A stretch of DNA of 64,000 bases from Nakamurella deserti (GCF_003260015.1 NZ_QCXS01000002.1:868001-932000); one strand, 5' to 3'; counted from the first letter of the stretch, positions 31,996 to 40,417 are shown. Numbers and translations: made by a program. The notes: a model not told the origin generated them from the sequence alone.

Positions 31996-33309
31996 TCAGC
32001 GGGGGATCGTGGTGAACGGCCCGGTGAGGGCATACCCGTCGTAGCCGCCGGTGGGCGCCCGCAACCCGAAGATCGTGCCCACGGTCGGAGCGATGTCCAT
32101 GGTGCGCACGCGCTGGTCGACGACCCGGCCCCGTCGGACGGCCGGATGTCCGCCCGACACGAGGAACGGGATCGGCTCCGTTGCGGGGTGGCCGTGATTG
32201 CCCGGGATCGGATTGGACAGCGGGGTGGGGTCGGTGAACCGCCAGCCCAGTCGGCAGTACGCGACGAGATCACCGGCCCGGTTGTCGAGACGCAGGTCCG
32301 ACGGGGTGTGCAGGGACAGCACACCAGGGTGCGCGCCGACGAGCCGTCGGACCTCGGCCAGCGCGGCGGTCCGACGCGTGGACGAGCCGACCCAGTACAG
32401 CAGGTCAGCGCCCCCGTTCTGGGCGATCCGGAGATCGGCCAGCAGATCGGGGCGGGTCTGCAGGATCCGGTCGACGGAGACGAAGCGGTTCGGGAGCGAC
32501 CAGTCCATGGAGTGATCGGCCAGCACCATCAGCACCGATCGTTCCCAACGGCCCGTGGTCTTCAGGTGGTCGACGAAACGGCCCACCTGCGCGTCGGTGT
32601 CGATGAGAGCCGCGGTTCGGGCGGCCCGTAACGTCGTCCCGGTCAGATCGCTGTGCCCGACCCGGTCGGTGTCGCCCAGGTTGACGAACACCAGGTCCGG
32701 GTCGACGGAGTCGACCATGGCGATGAGGGCGTCGGTGGTGGCGACGTCGGGGGCGTGCCCGGTGATCGGCAGCAGCGGGAACGGCTCCCACCGGGTCGTC
32801 GCGCGGGTCCCGAAGATCCCGAACAGGTACTTCTTCGACAACACCGACCCCGTGGTGCGTCCGGTGGCGGCGACCCGGTCCAAGAGGGTGGGGAACTTCA
32901 GGTCCGACGCGCGGTCCAGATCCCGGACGACGTTCTCCACCCGGTCGAACACGGCATTGGCGGGCACTCCGGACCGGTCGGGCCGGACCCCGGTCATCAT
33001 CATCACGTGGTTGGGGATGGTCTCCATCACCGGCAGCGAGCGGGCGTTGGTGTACCAGGTGCCCGCGGTGCGCAACCGGTGCAGGGTGGGCGTGAGGACC
33101 GGCCCGATCTCATCGGGTCGGGTGCCGTCGACGACCACGACGTAGACCCGCACCCCGGCGCCGGCCTGCGCGGCCGCAGCGCCCACAACCGACGTGGACA
33201 GCAGGACCGCCGCGCCACCGGTCGCGGCGACCCGGAGGAACCGCCGCCGCTGTGGGTCCGCCGGCCCGTGGTCGTCGCCGGTCGGCGGCAGCGGTGTGGA
33301 GGGGTTCAT
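31996..33309 (-). CDS. Secreted alkaline phosphatase/nucleotide pyrophosphatase-superfamily protein
   Basis: 437 residues, ATG start. A Tat signal is visible: RRRFLRVAATGGAAVLLSTS at 21-40, ending near AAAAQAGAG. The alkaline phosphatase-like core has YVVVVDGTRPDE (metal Asp 61), METIPNHVMMMTG (nucleophile probably T97), NLGDTDRVGHSDL, VLADHSMDW and GNHGHP for the second metal. This pattern is closest to phosphodiesterase/nucleotide-pyrophosphatase members. It starts 11 bp after the phoD-like gene, so the two form one operon of exported phosphate-ester hydrolases. Confidence 0.88.
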   Translation of the reverse strand: MNPSTPLPPTGDDHGPADPQRRRFLRVAATGGAAVLLSTSVVGAAAAQAGAGVRVYVVVVDGTRPDEIGPVLTPTLHRLRTAGTWYTNARSLPVMETIPNHVMMMTGVRPDRSGVPANAVFDRVENVVRDLDRASDLKFPTLLDRVAATGRTTGSVLSKKYLFGIFGTRATTRWEPFPLLPITGHAPDVATTDALIAMVDSVDPDLVFVNLGDTDRVGHSDLTGTTLRAARTAALIDTDAQVGRFVDHLKTTGRWERSVLMVLADHSMDWSLPNRFVSVDRILQTRPDLLADLRIAQNGGADLLYWVGSSTRRTAALAEVRRLVGAHPGVLSLHTPSDLRLDNRAGDLVAYCRLGWRFTDPTPLSNPIPGNHGHPATEPIPFLVSGGHPAVRRGRVVDQRVRTMDIAPTVGTIFGLRAPTGGYDGYALTGPFTTIPR

Positions 33310-33320
33310 CGTCCCGGCTC

Positions 33321-35132
33321 TCAGCGCTTGCCGGGACGTCGGGCGGCCCGGGGGTTGTCACGCCGTGCGCCCAGCGGCGCGACCGGGCCGTCGATCCGGC
33401 GGGAACCGTGGGCGGAGGCGAAGGACGCCTCGTGGGCCACGGTCGCGGACGGGTCCACCCGCGGATCCACCAGCAGCCCCTTGTCGCCACCGCTGCGCAG
33501 GAACCAGAAGTCGGTCTGCACCCGATCGGGGGTCACGTCCACGACGGCGAACCCGTGCCCGATGCCGTCCAGGAAGCGCACCCACGGATTGATCGCCTGG
33601 AACGCCGCCGTGGCGCCCTGGGCGGCGGCGGCCGATCCGAGGACCTCCTTGAAACCGTCGCTGGTGACCGACGGGCAGACGAATTCGACGCCGACCGAGT
33701 TGCGGTCCACCGGGTAGGTCGTCGGGTTGCCGGGGAGCTCGTTCGCCCACGAGGAGTGGATGTCCCCGGTGAGGACGACGGGGTTCGTGGTGGCCTTGCT
33801 CATCGCGGTCAGCAGGGCGCTCTGGTCGGCCTGGTAGCCGTCCCACTGGTCAGCGTTGAAGATCTGACCCGGCAGTACACCGGTGCGGGGGACGGCGTAC
33901 ACACGGGCGAAGACGGTCTGGTTGCCGATCAGGTGCCACCGCTTGCGGGACTCCCGGATGCCCTGGGTCAGCCAGGTGAGCTGCTCCGGCTCGGGGAGGT
34001 GCCGGGTGGGGTCGGCCAGGGCCGGGTTGAGCAGCCCGCCGGAGGTGGTGGGCACCTGCCGGCTGCGGTTCTGCCGGGTCTCCACGACCGACAGGTCGGC
34101 GAGATCACCGAAGCTGAACCGGCGGAAGAACTGTCGGCCCTGGTGCGGTTGCGGCTGGTACTGCGCGGGTTCGCGGATCGGCATCCACTCGAGGTACGCC
34201 TGGAAGGCCCGGGCGCGGCGGGCCAGGAACTCGCCCTCGGCGCGTACGCCGGCCGGTTCCCCCGGGCCGGTGTAGGAGGTGTCCGGGTCGTCCTGGGTCT
34301 CGTGGTTCTCGGCGCCGGTGGCGTAGGCGTCGTTGGCGATCTCGTGGTCGTCGAAGATGACGATCCACGGATGCCGACGGTGCGCGGCCTGGGCGTCCGG
34401 GTCGGACTTGTAGAGCGCATGCCGCACCCGGTAGTCCTCCAACGACACCATCTCGGTGCTCGGCTGGTGGTCGCGGGTGCCGATCAGCGCCGCCGGGCCG
34501 TAGCGGTCACCGGATCCGGCGACACCCGCCTCGGCGGGGTCGTTGCCGTACTCGTAGACGTAGTCGCCCAGATGCAGGATCGCGTCGAGATCGTCACGGG
34601 CGGCGAGCCCGCGGTAGGCGGTGAAGAACCCTCCGGTGTAGTTGCTGCAGGACACGAAGGCCAGGCGCAACGCGTGGGTGACCCCCGGCTCGTCCGGTGC
34701 GGTCTGGGTGCGACCGACCGGCGACGTGGCGCCGCAGCTGGTGAACCGGAAGAAGTACCGGGTGTACGGATCGAGTCGGTCGACGACCACCTTGACCGTG
34801 TGGTCCCGGTCGGCGGCGGTCCGGGTCGCCCCCCGCTGCAGGATCACGGTGAACCCCTCGTCGGTCGCGACCTCCCACTTCACCGTGACCGCCTGGCCGC
34901 GTCCGCTGCCGGGGATCGCGTCGGGGGTGGGGGTGATCCGCGTCCACAGCAACACGGACGTGGCCGTGGGGTCGCCGCTGGCCACGCCGAACGCGAACAC
35001 GCCGCCACGGGCCGCGGTCGCCACGGCGGCCCGGGCGGTGGCCGGGCTCATTCCGGCGAGGGCGAGCGAGGCGGCGGTGGCCACGCCGCCTCGGATGAGA
35101 TGGCGGCGGGTGACGGAAGTCTCGGTGTACAT
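33321..35132 (-). CDS. phoD: Secreted alkaline phosphatase D (PhoD-like)
   Basis: 603 residues from ATG 35132 (MYTETSVTRRHLIRGGVATA), a Tat signal with RR at 9-10 and cleavage near ATARAAVA. PhoD enzymes use Ca2+/Fe3+ and release phosphate from mono- and diesters. The N-terminal fibronectin-like domain has FAFGVASGDPTATSVLLWTR; the catalytic domain has LAFVSCSNYTGGFFTAYRGL, ILHLGDYVYEYG, IVIFDDHEIANDAY, LIGNQTVFAR and VVLTGDIHSSWANEL. The upstream GTGAACCGCC repeats could be regulatory. Confidence 0.93.
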   Translation of the reverse strand: MYTETSVTRRHLIRGGVATAASLALAGMSPATARAAVATAARGGVFAFGVASGDPTATSVLLWTRITPTPDAIPGSGRGQAVTVKWEVATDEGFTVILQRGATRTAADRDHTVKVVVDRLDPYTRYFFRFTSCGATSPVGRTQTAPDEPGVTHALRLAFVSCSNYTGGFFTAYRGLAARDDLDAILHLGDYVYEYGNDPAEAGVAGSGDRYGPAALIGTRDHQPSTEMVSLEDYRVRHALYKSDPDAQAAHRRHPWIVIFDDHEIANDAYATGAENHETQDDPDTSYTGPGEPAGVRAEGEFLARRARAFQAYLEWMPIREPAQYQPQPHQGRQFFRRFSFGDLADLSVVETRQNRSRQVPTTSGGLLNPALADPTRHLPEPEQLTWLTQGIRESRKRWHLIGNQTVFARVYAVPRTGVLPGQIFNADQWDGYQADQSALLTAMSKATTNPVVLTGDIHSSWANELPGNPTTYPVDRNSVGVEFVCPSVTSDGFKEVLGSAAAAQGATAAFQAINPWVRFLDGIGHGFAVVDVTPDRVQTDFWFLRSGGDKGLLVDPRVDPSATVAHEASFASAHGSRRIDGPVAPLGARRDNPRAARRPGKR

Positions 35133-35141
35133 CCCGGAAGA

Positions 35142-35186
35142 GTGAACCGCCCAGCGATCATCCCCACGACCGGTGGGTGAACCGCC
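35142..35186 (-). promoter_or_regulatory. Two GGCGGTTCAC direct repeats upstream of phoD
   Basis: The 10-mer GTGAACCGCC occurs at 35142-35151 and 35177-35186 on the plus strand (GGCGGTTCAC toward phoD). GTTCAC resembles the core of the actinobacterial PHO box (GTTCACC direct repeats). The 35-bp spacing does not fit contiguous 11-nt units, so PhoP binding is only a possibility. Confidence 0.3.
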
Positions 35187-35489
35187 GGCGGCGCGGGGAA
35201 CAACGATCAGCCCGGCCGCGGACCCGGTCTCGCTGCCACCAGCTGGCCCCGCCTCGCTGTCGACGACGCGAGATCGACGGAACCGCCCCGGAACGAGGCG
35301 GTCCCGGCCTGGAGCCACGGAGGCCGGGTGGGCGGGCTCGCCGGGGCCCCGCGCCACATCGGCCCACCAGTCACCGTGGCGGCGTCGCCGATCCGGCTTC
35401 GATGTCCTGGGCGGCACCCCCGGCCACCAGGACGGATCCGGCCCCGTCGGAGGCCCTCCATGTTGCCGGGCCGCGGTCAGGAGCGCTCG
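35187..35489. other. Intergenic region upstream of phoD
   Basis: About 300 bp between the phoD 5' repeats and the 3' end of the methyltransferase gene. I see no gene, strong hairpin or repeat. Open frames here lack ribosome sites and typical codon bias. Confidence 0.4.
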
Positions 35490-36332
35490 TCAGGCCCGCC
35501 GGGCCGTGACGATCAGGTACTCCCACTCCATCGCCCCGCCGCCGGTGTCGAACCTGGCGGCCAGGCCGTCCAGCGCCGCGTCGAGCTCGGCGAGCCGCTC
35601 TTCGGCGTCCGGCTGCGAGGCCACGTACCGGTAGACCCCGATCGTCGGTCCGTACATCGTCGCGAAGTACTCCCGGAACGCCGACGGTGTGCTGAACGAC
35701 GTCACCCGCACGGTGCCGGTCGTCGCCGTCAGCCCGGTGACGCCGTCACCGAACAGCTCCCGGACGTGGGCCTCGTCGCCCCACAGCGGACCCGGTGACG
35801 CGCCGGGCGGCGGCGGGGGAGCGAACGGCTTCATCGCGGCGAACAGCTGACCGACGAAGCCGGTCGGCGTCCAGTTGAGCAGTGCGATCGTGCCGCCCGG
35901 TCGGCAGACCCGCAGCGCCTCGGCGGCCGCGGTCGCGTGGTGCGGCGCGAACATGATGCCGACCGACGACATCACCACGTCGAAGGCGGCGTCCGGGAAC
36001 GGCAGCGCCTCCGCGTCGGCGACCTGCCAGTCCAGCGTCAGCCCCGCCCGGTCGGCGATCGCCCGGCCCGCCTCGAGCAGCTCCGGGGTGAGGTCGCTCG
36101 CCACCACCTCGGCACCGCGACGGGCCGCCGGGATCGCCGCGTTGCCGGTGCCGGCGGCGATGTCGAGCACCCGGTGGCCGGCGGCGATCCCGGCGGCCTC
36201 GACGAGGGCCTCGCCCAGCGGGGTGATGACGTCGACGACGAGCTGCGGATAGTCGCCGGACGCCCACATCGCCCGGTGTTTCGCCTTCAGGGCGGCGTCG
36301 GCGGTCTGTGGATCGGTCACGGTGCTCGACAT
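35490..36332 (-). CDS. Class I SAM-dependent methyltransferase
   Basis: 280 residues from ATG 36332 with GAGGAG upstream. A Methyltransf_11/25-type Rossmann fold: VLDIAAGTGNAAIPAARRGA (motif I), SDLTPELLEAGR (acidic loop for SAM ribose), WQVADAEALPFPDAAFDVVM (motif II) and ALRVCRPGGTIALLNW. Substrate unknown. It is divergent from the HxlR regulator with 174 bp between, a common arrangement in which the regulator controls the enzyme. A TAGATT hexamer on the minus strand at 36380-36385 may be its -10. Confidence 0.88.
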   Translation of the reverse strand: MSSTVTDPQTADAALKAKHRAMWASGDYPQLVVDVITPLGEALVEAAGIAAGHRVLDIAAGTGNAAIPAARRGAEVVASDLTPELLEAGRAIADRAGLTLDWQVADAEALPFPDAAFDVVMSSVGIMFAPHHATAAAEALRVCRPGGTIALLNWTPTGFVGQLFAAMKPFAPPPPPGASPGPLWGDEAHVRELFGDGVTGLTATTGTVRVTSFSTPSAFREYFATMYGPTIGVYRYVASQPDAEERLAELDAALDGLAARFDTGGGAMEWEYLIVTARRA

Positions 36333-36494
36333 GGGGCTCTCCTCGCCTCCCGGGGACCCGGATGGTCCCGTCGGGGTCGAATCTAGGAACGGGCAGCCGG
36401 ACTGCTCCAGTCCTGGATCTGTACCTCGGCCGGACGCCGCCCACGAGGATCCGTGTGTACCTGTTCGAGCGGCTCTTTCCGCCGGTCAGCGGCC

Positions 36495-36500
36495 TAGAGT
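36495..36500 (+). promoter_or_regulatory. Putative -10 hexamer TAGAGT, leaderless HxlR gene
   Basis: TAGAGT followed by 6 nt and the ATG at 36507, the same leaderless arrangement as at other genes in the window. Confidence 0.5.
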
Positions 36501-36506
36501 TCCTCC

Positions 36507-37187
36507 ATGGCGACCTCCTACCAGCAGTTCTGTCCCGTCGCCAAGGCGATGGAGCTGCTCGACGAGCGGTGGACGTTGCTCGTCGTCCGCGAGCTCGTGA
36601 TGGGCAGTGAGCACTTCAACGAGGTGCGCCGCGGGGTCCCGCGGATGAGCCCGACGCTGTTGTCCAAACGCCTGCACCAGCTGGTCCGGGCCGGGGTGGT
36701 GGACCGCCGGCCGGACGGCCGCTACCTGTTGAGCGCGGCGGGTCGCGAGCTGCGTCCGGTGGTGGAGGCGCTGGGGCTGTGGGGCACCCGGTGGATCGGC
36801 GAGTTGGGCGACGCGGACCTCGACCCCCGGCTGCTGATGTGGGACATGCACCGCAGCGTGGTCGCCGACGCGGTGCCGCAGGGCCGCACCGTCGTCCGGT
36901 TCCGGTTCCCGGACGCGCCGACGGGCAGCCGCGACTGGTGGCTGGTCATCAGCGCCGACGGCACCGACGTCTGCGACATCGACCCCGGTCACGAGGTGGC
37001 GCTGACGGTGACCGGGCGGCTGCGCGCCCTGACCGAGGTCTGGCGGGGGGACCGGACGTGGCAGGACGCGGTCGGCGCCGGCGAGCTGGTGGTCAGCGGG
37101 CCGGCCGACCTGCGCCGGTCGCTGCCCGACTGGTTCACCCTGTCGACCTTCGCGCGGGTACCGCGGCCGGTGGCGGCCGGCCGCTGA
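36507..37187 (+). CDS. HxlR-family transcriptional regulator with SCP2-like C-terminal domain
   Basis: 226 residues, ATG start (MATSYQQFCPVAKAMELLDE). The winged helix is typical of HxlR: FCPVAKAMELLDERWTLLVV with the N-terminal redox-type Cys 9, ELVMGSEHFNEVRRGVPRMS, TLLSKRLHQLVRAGVVDRRP. After ~100 residues a second domain (RSVVADAVPQGRTVVRFRFP, WWLVISADGTDVCDIDPGHE) looks like the SCP2/sterol-carrier fold seen fused to HxlR in actinobacteria, perhaps binding a hydrophobic ligand. Its promoter faces the methyltransferase promoter. Confidence 0.85.
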   Translation: MATSYQQFCPVAKAMELLDERWTLLVVRELVMGSEHFNEVRRGVPRMSPTLLSKRLHQLVRAGVVDRRPDGRYLLSAAGRELRPVVEALGLWGTRWIGELGDADLDPRLLMWDMHRSVVADAVPQGRTVVRFRFPDAPTGSRDWWLVISADGTDVCDIDPGHEVALTVTGRLRALTEVWRGDRTWQDAVGAGELVVSGPADLRRSLPDWFTLSTFARVPRPVAAGR

Positions 37188-37196
37188 CCCCGCCCT

Positions 37197-37202
37197 TACA
37201 GT
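37197..37202 (+). promoter_or_regulatory. Putative -10 hexamer TACAGT before Pr6Pr gene
   Basis: TACAGT with 8 nt to the ATG at 37211; no ribosome site between. It would give a leaderless transcript starting just after the HxlR gene. Confidence 0.4.
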
Positions 37203-37210
37203 CGGTGGCG

Positions 37211-37879
37211 ATGGACACCGACAGCACGACGACAACCGGGACCGTGGTGTCGGCCGGGCGGTGGTCGCCGCCCGCATTGGCGGTGGTGACCGGGTGGCGG
37301 ATCGTGCTGGCCGGCGCCGCCTGGGCCGGGTTCGTCCTCGGGATGACCCGCGGCGACGTGTGGCGCTGGCCGAACCTCGCCTACTGGTCGCAGTTCTCGA
37401 CCCTGCTGGTGGCGCTGACCGCGACCGGTTCGCTGGTCGCGCCGCTGGTGGTCCGGGGCCGGTCGGAGTGGCCGCGCGGTTCCCTGCGCGGCGCCGCGAC
37501 GACGTACACCACGCTGACGCTGGTGGTCTTCCCGCTGCTGCTGTCGGGCACCTACGACGACCTCGACGGGCAGTTGATGCACCTCGTGGTGCCGGTGCTG
37601 GCCATCCTGGACTGGGTGCTCGTCGGGCGGAACCAGGCGGGCGTGCGCTGGTTCGGCCCGCTGCTGTGGTTGATCGTCCCGCTGCTGTACCTGCCGGTGT
37701 ACGTGGTGCGCAGCAACGCCTCCCGTCCGCTGTACGGCTTCCTCGACCCCGCTCGCGGCGACTTCACCGGCTGGGTGCTCATCCTGCTGGCCGCCGTGCT
37801 GCTCATCGGTCACCTGTACTGGGCCGTCGGCCGGGCCCGCGCCGCGCTCGTGCCGGCGGCCCGTCCGGTGCGCGGATGA
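37211..37879 (+). CDS. Pr6Pr-family integral membrane protein
   Basis: 222 residues, ATG start (MDTDSTTTTGTVVSAGRWSP). Six membrane helices are traceable: ~25-45 (TGWRIVLAGAAWAGFVLGM), 55-75 (AYWSQFSTLLVALTATGSLV), 90-110 (TTYTTLTLVVFPLLLSGTY), 120-140 (LMHLVVPVLAILDWVLVG), 150-170 and 185-210. YWSQFSTLL and LMHLVVPVLAILDW match the Pr6Pr (androgen-inducible-gene-like) family. Function unknown. Its ATGA overlap with the VLRF1 gene indicates translational coupling. Confidence 0.8.
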   Translation: MDTDSTTTTGTVVSAGRWSPPALAVVTGWRIVLAGAAWAGFVLGMTRGDVWRWPNLAYWSQFSTLLVALTATGSLVAPLVVRGRSEWPRGSLRGAATTYTTLTLVVFPLLLSGTYDDLDGQLMHLVVPVLAILDWVLVGRNQAGVRWFGPLLWLIVPLLYLPVYVVRSNASRPLYGFLDPARGDFTGWVLILLAAVLLIGHLYWAVGRARAALVPAARPVRG

Positions 37880-38532
37880 AGACCCGGGACGCGGCGGGCG
37901 GCGGCCGTGTCGTCGAGGTGACGGCCGCGCAGCTGCCCGGGTGGGTCAACCGCTTCAGCGGGCGCAACGACGGCCTGCGGTCGGTGTCGGCGACACCCGA
38001 CGAGGTGGTGCTCACCGCCGGCGACGGGACCACTGCGACGTTCGCCGTGCCGTTCCCGCCGATGAGCGTGGGCGACCGGGAACCGTTGGAGGCGCTGCTG
38101 ACCCACGTCGCCGGCATCGGTGCCGTCGGCATCGTGGCGGTCCGGGCCGGCGCGCACTCCGTCGGTGTCGCCCGGGCCGGCGTGGTCGTGTCGTCCAAGA
38201 CCGACCGCGCCTACGTGCAGGGCCGCACGGCGGCCGGTGGCTGGTCGCAGCAGCGCTACGCACGGCGTCGCGGCAACCAGCTGACCGCGTCGCTGGGCGA
38301 CGCCGCGGACGCGGCGAACCGGGTGCTCGTGCCGTCGGTGACGGTGCTCGACGCGCTGGTGCTGGCCGGCGACGCGTCGGCGCTGCGGACGGTGATGGCC
38401 GACCGGCGGCTCGCCGCACTCGCCGAGCTGCCCCGCCGGGAGTTCCGCGACATCCCCGAGCCGCGGCGCAGCGTGCTGGACGACCTGGCCGAGCGGACGA
38501 CCGTCGTCGACGTGACAGTCCGGGAGCCGTGA
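37876..38532 (+). CDS. acVLRF1-family peptidyl-tRNA hydrolase
   Basis: 218 residues from ATG 37876, overlapping the previous stop. VLRF1 proteins have an eRF1-like release-factor fold related to Vms1/ANKZF1, which cleaves peptidyl-tRNA on stalled large ribosomal subunits. Here the catalytic-type loop is AAGGWSQQRYARRRGNQ (G121-G-W-S-Q125-Q126), matching the G-x-x-x-Q pattern. Supporting segments are LPGWVNRFSGRNDG, PPMSVGDREPLEALL, VGIVAVRAGAHSVGVARAGV and LVLAGDASALRTVM. A ribosome-rescue role is inferred from the family. Confidence 0.82.
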   Translation: MKTRDAAGGGRVVEVTAAQLPGWVNRFSGRNDGLRSVSATPDEVVLTAGDGTTATFAVPFPPMSVGDREPLEALLTHVAGIGAVGIVAVRAGAHSVGVARAGVVVSSKTDRAYVQGRTAAGGWSQQRYARRRGNQLTASLGDAADAANRVLVPSVTVLDALVLAGDASALRTVMADRRLAALAELPRREFRDIPEPRRSVLDDLAERTTVVDVTVREP

Positions 38533-38773
38533 GGGACCCCGCCCCAAGCCGGTCTGGGGGCGAGTGGGCGGCGGGCACTTCGTCCGTGTGGGTCCGCGCT
38601 CATGCCTCCTGCGCGCGCGGTCGTCCGGACGGACCGGCCACGGATCGGTTGAGCGCAACAGGACGGTGACCGGCACGGTGCCGCTCACCGCAGGGGCCGG
38701 ACCGTCGCGCTCCCGGGAGGCGACGTCCGGGCCGGCTTCGTCCGGCTCGCGCCACGGCCGGCCAGGGCATCGA
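38533..38773. other. Intergenic region with weak terminator-like hairpin
   Basis: CCCCA (38542-38546) can pair with TGGGG (38555-38559) just after the VLRF1 gene; the stem is short. The rest of this ~240-bp stretch has no supported gene. The ECF42-type promoter follows at 38774. Confidence 0.35.
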
Positions 38774-38800
38774 TGTCGAGAACGCGCCGTCGGCTCCGTC
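38774..38800 (+). promoter_or_regulatory. Putative ECF42 promoter upstream of DGPF-sigma operon
   Basis: TGTCGA (38774-38779), a 17-nt spacer and CGTC (38797-38800). As I recall, the ECF42 group recognises TGTCGA at -35 and CG(A/T)C at -10 upstream of DGPF genes. The ATG of the DGPF gene is 49 nt downstream with GAGGAG at its ribosome site. This implies autoregulation of the operon. Confidence 0.65.
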
Positions 38801-38849
38801 CCTGCAGTGAGCGCGACCAGAATGGGTCGCACCTTCACGAGGAGTCCCG

Positions 38850-39257
38850 ATGGCCAGGTACCTGATGCTCAAGCACTACCGCGGCGCCCCGGCGGCGGTG
38901 AACGACGTGCCGATGGAGGAGTGGACCGGGGACGAGATCACCGCGCACCTGCGGTACATGGACGACTTCGCCGCCCGGTTGGAGGCCACCGGCGAGTTCG
39001 TCGACAGTCAGGCGCTCGCCGCGGAGGGCACGTTCGTGCGCTACGACGGTGAGGGCCGCCCGCCCGTGACCGACGGCCCGTTCGCCGAGACCAAGGACCT
39101 GATCGCGGGGTGGATGATCGTCGACGTCGACAGCTGGGACCGGGCTCTGGAGCTCGCCGGCGAGCTGTCCGCTGCGCCGGGCGCCGGCGGCCGGCCGATC
39201 CACGAGTGGCTGGAGCTGCGGCCGCTGATGTCGGCGCCGACCACCACGGGCGAGTGA
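38850..39257 (+). CDS. YCII/DGPF-domain protein
   Basis: 135 residues, ATG 38850 with GAGGAG 5 nt upstream. It begins ARYLMLKHYRGAPAAVNDVP and contains the diagnostic DGPFAETKDLIAGWMIVDVD motif, then ALELAGELSAAPGAGGRPIHEW. The dimeric alpha-beta fold is related to YciI; function is unknown, although DGPF proteins are the standard partners of ECF42 sigma factors. Its stop overlaps the sigma factor start (GTGA), so the two are translationally coupled. Confidence 0.9.
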   Translation: MARYLMLKHYRGAPAAVNDVPMEEWTGDEITAHLRYMDDFAARLEATGEFVDSQALAAEGTFVRYDGEGRPPVTDGPFAETKDLIAGWMIVDVDSWDRALELAGELSAAPGAGGRPIHEWLELRPLMSAPTTTGE

Positions 39258-40417
39258 GACCGACGGTGGACGAGGACCTGCTGCGCCAGATCGTCCCCGC
39301 GGTGCTGGCCGTCCTCGTCCGCCGCGGCGCCGACTTCGCCACCGCCGAGGACGCCGTGCAGGAGGCGCTGGTGGAAGCGCTGCGGACGTGGCCGGCCGAC
39401 CCGCCCCGCGACCCCCGCGGCTGGCTGGTCACGGTGGCGTGGCGGCGCTTCCTCGACGTCCGGCGGGCCGACACCGCCCGCCGGCGTCGGGAGGCGCTGG
39501 TCGACGAGGAGCCCCCGCCGGGTCCGGCCGTCGACGCCGACGACACCCTGCAGCTGTACTTCCTGTGCGCGCATCCGTCGCTGGCTCCGGGGTCGGCGGT
39601 GGCTCTGACGCTGCGCGCCGTCGGCGGACTGACCACCCGGCAGATCGCCCGGGCGTACCTGGTGCCGGAGGCGACCATGGCGCAGCGGATCAGCCGGGCG
39701 AAACGCACGGTGGCCGGGATCCGGTTCGACCGACCCGGTGACGTGGCGACCGTGCTGCGCGTGCTGTACCTGGTGTTCAACGAGGGCTACTCCGGCGACG
39801 TCGATCTCGCGGCGGAGGCGATCCGGCTGACACGGCGGCTGGCCGCCGGCGTCGACCACCCCGAGGTGGCCGGGCTGCTGGCGTTGATGGTGCTGCACCA
39901 CGCCCGGCGGGCCGCCCGGTTCGCGCCCGACGGCAGCCCGGTGCCGCTGGCCGACCAGGACCGGGGCCGCTGGGACACCGCCGCGATCGCCGACGGGGTG
40001 GTGCTGCTGCAGGCCGCGCTGGCCCGCGACCGGCTCGGCGAGTTCCAGGCCCAGGCGGCCATCGCCGCGCTGCACGCCGACGCTCCGTCGGCCGACGAGA
40101 CCGATTGGGTGCAGATCGTGGGGTGGTACGACGAACTGCTGCGGTTGACCGGCAGCCCGGTGGTGAGGCTGAACCGGGCGGTGGCGGTGGGGGAGGCGGA
40201 CGGGCCCCGGGCGGGACTGGCGGCGCTGGCCGAGGTCGCCGACGACGTCCCCCGCCGGGTCGCGGCCCAGGCCCATCTGACCGAGCGGGCCGGCGACCGG
40301 GCGGCCGCCGCCCGGTTGTACGCCGAGGCCGCCCGCCGGGCGCCGACCCTGGCCGAACGGACACACCTCACCCGGCAGGCCGCACGACTCCACGCCGGCA
40401 CCCACCCGCCGGGGTGA
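39254..40417 (+). CDS. ECF42-group RNA polymerase sigma factor with C-terminal TPR-like domain
   Basis: 387 residues from GTG 39254 (GTG 39266 is an alternative). Sigma2 lies at ~8-75 (ATAEDAVQEALVEALRTW, PRGWLVTVAWRRFLDVRR) and sigma4 at ~100-160 (TLRAVGGLTTRQIARAYLV, ATMAQRISRAKRTV). The extra ~220 residues contain LRVLYLVFNEGYSGD, then helical repeats ending LTERAGDRAAAARLYAEAAR, the ECF42-specific extension. No anti-sigma gene is adjacent; in this group the extension is thought to control activity. Likely controls its own operon through the upstream promoter. Confidence 0.9.
   Translation: MRPTVDEDLLRQIVPAVLAVLVRRGADFATAEDAVQEALVEALRTWPADPPRDPRGWLVTVAWRRFLDVRRADTARRRREALVDEEPPPGPAVDADDTLQLYFLCAHPSLAPGSAVALTLRAVGGLTTRQIARAYLVPEATMAQRISRAKRTVAGIRFDRPGDVATVLRVLYLVFNEGYSGDVDLAAEAIRLTRRLAAGVDHPEVAGLLALMVLHHARRAARFAPDGSPVPLADQDRGRWDTAAIADGVVLLQAALARDRLGEFQAQAAIAALHADAPSADETDWVQIVGWYDELLRLTGSPVVRLNRAVAVGEADGPRAGLAALAEVADDVPRRVAAQAHLTERAGDRAAAARLYAEAARRAPTLAERTHLTRQAARLHAGTHPPG

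Noticed and set aside
35142-35186. A true PHO box
   Set aside because: The two GTTCAC cores are 35 bp apart and lack the contiguous 11-nt repeat structure, so it is only listed as a repeat with low confidence.
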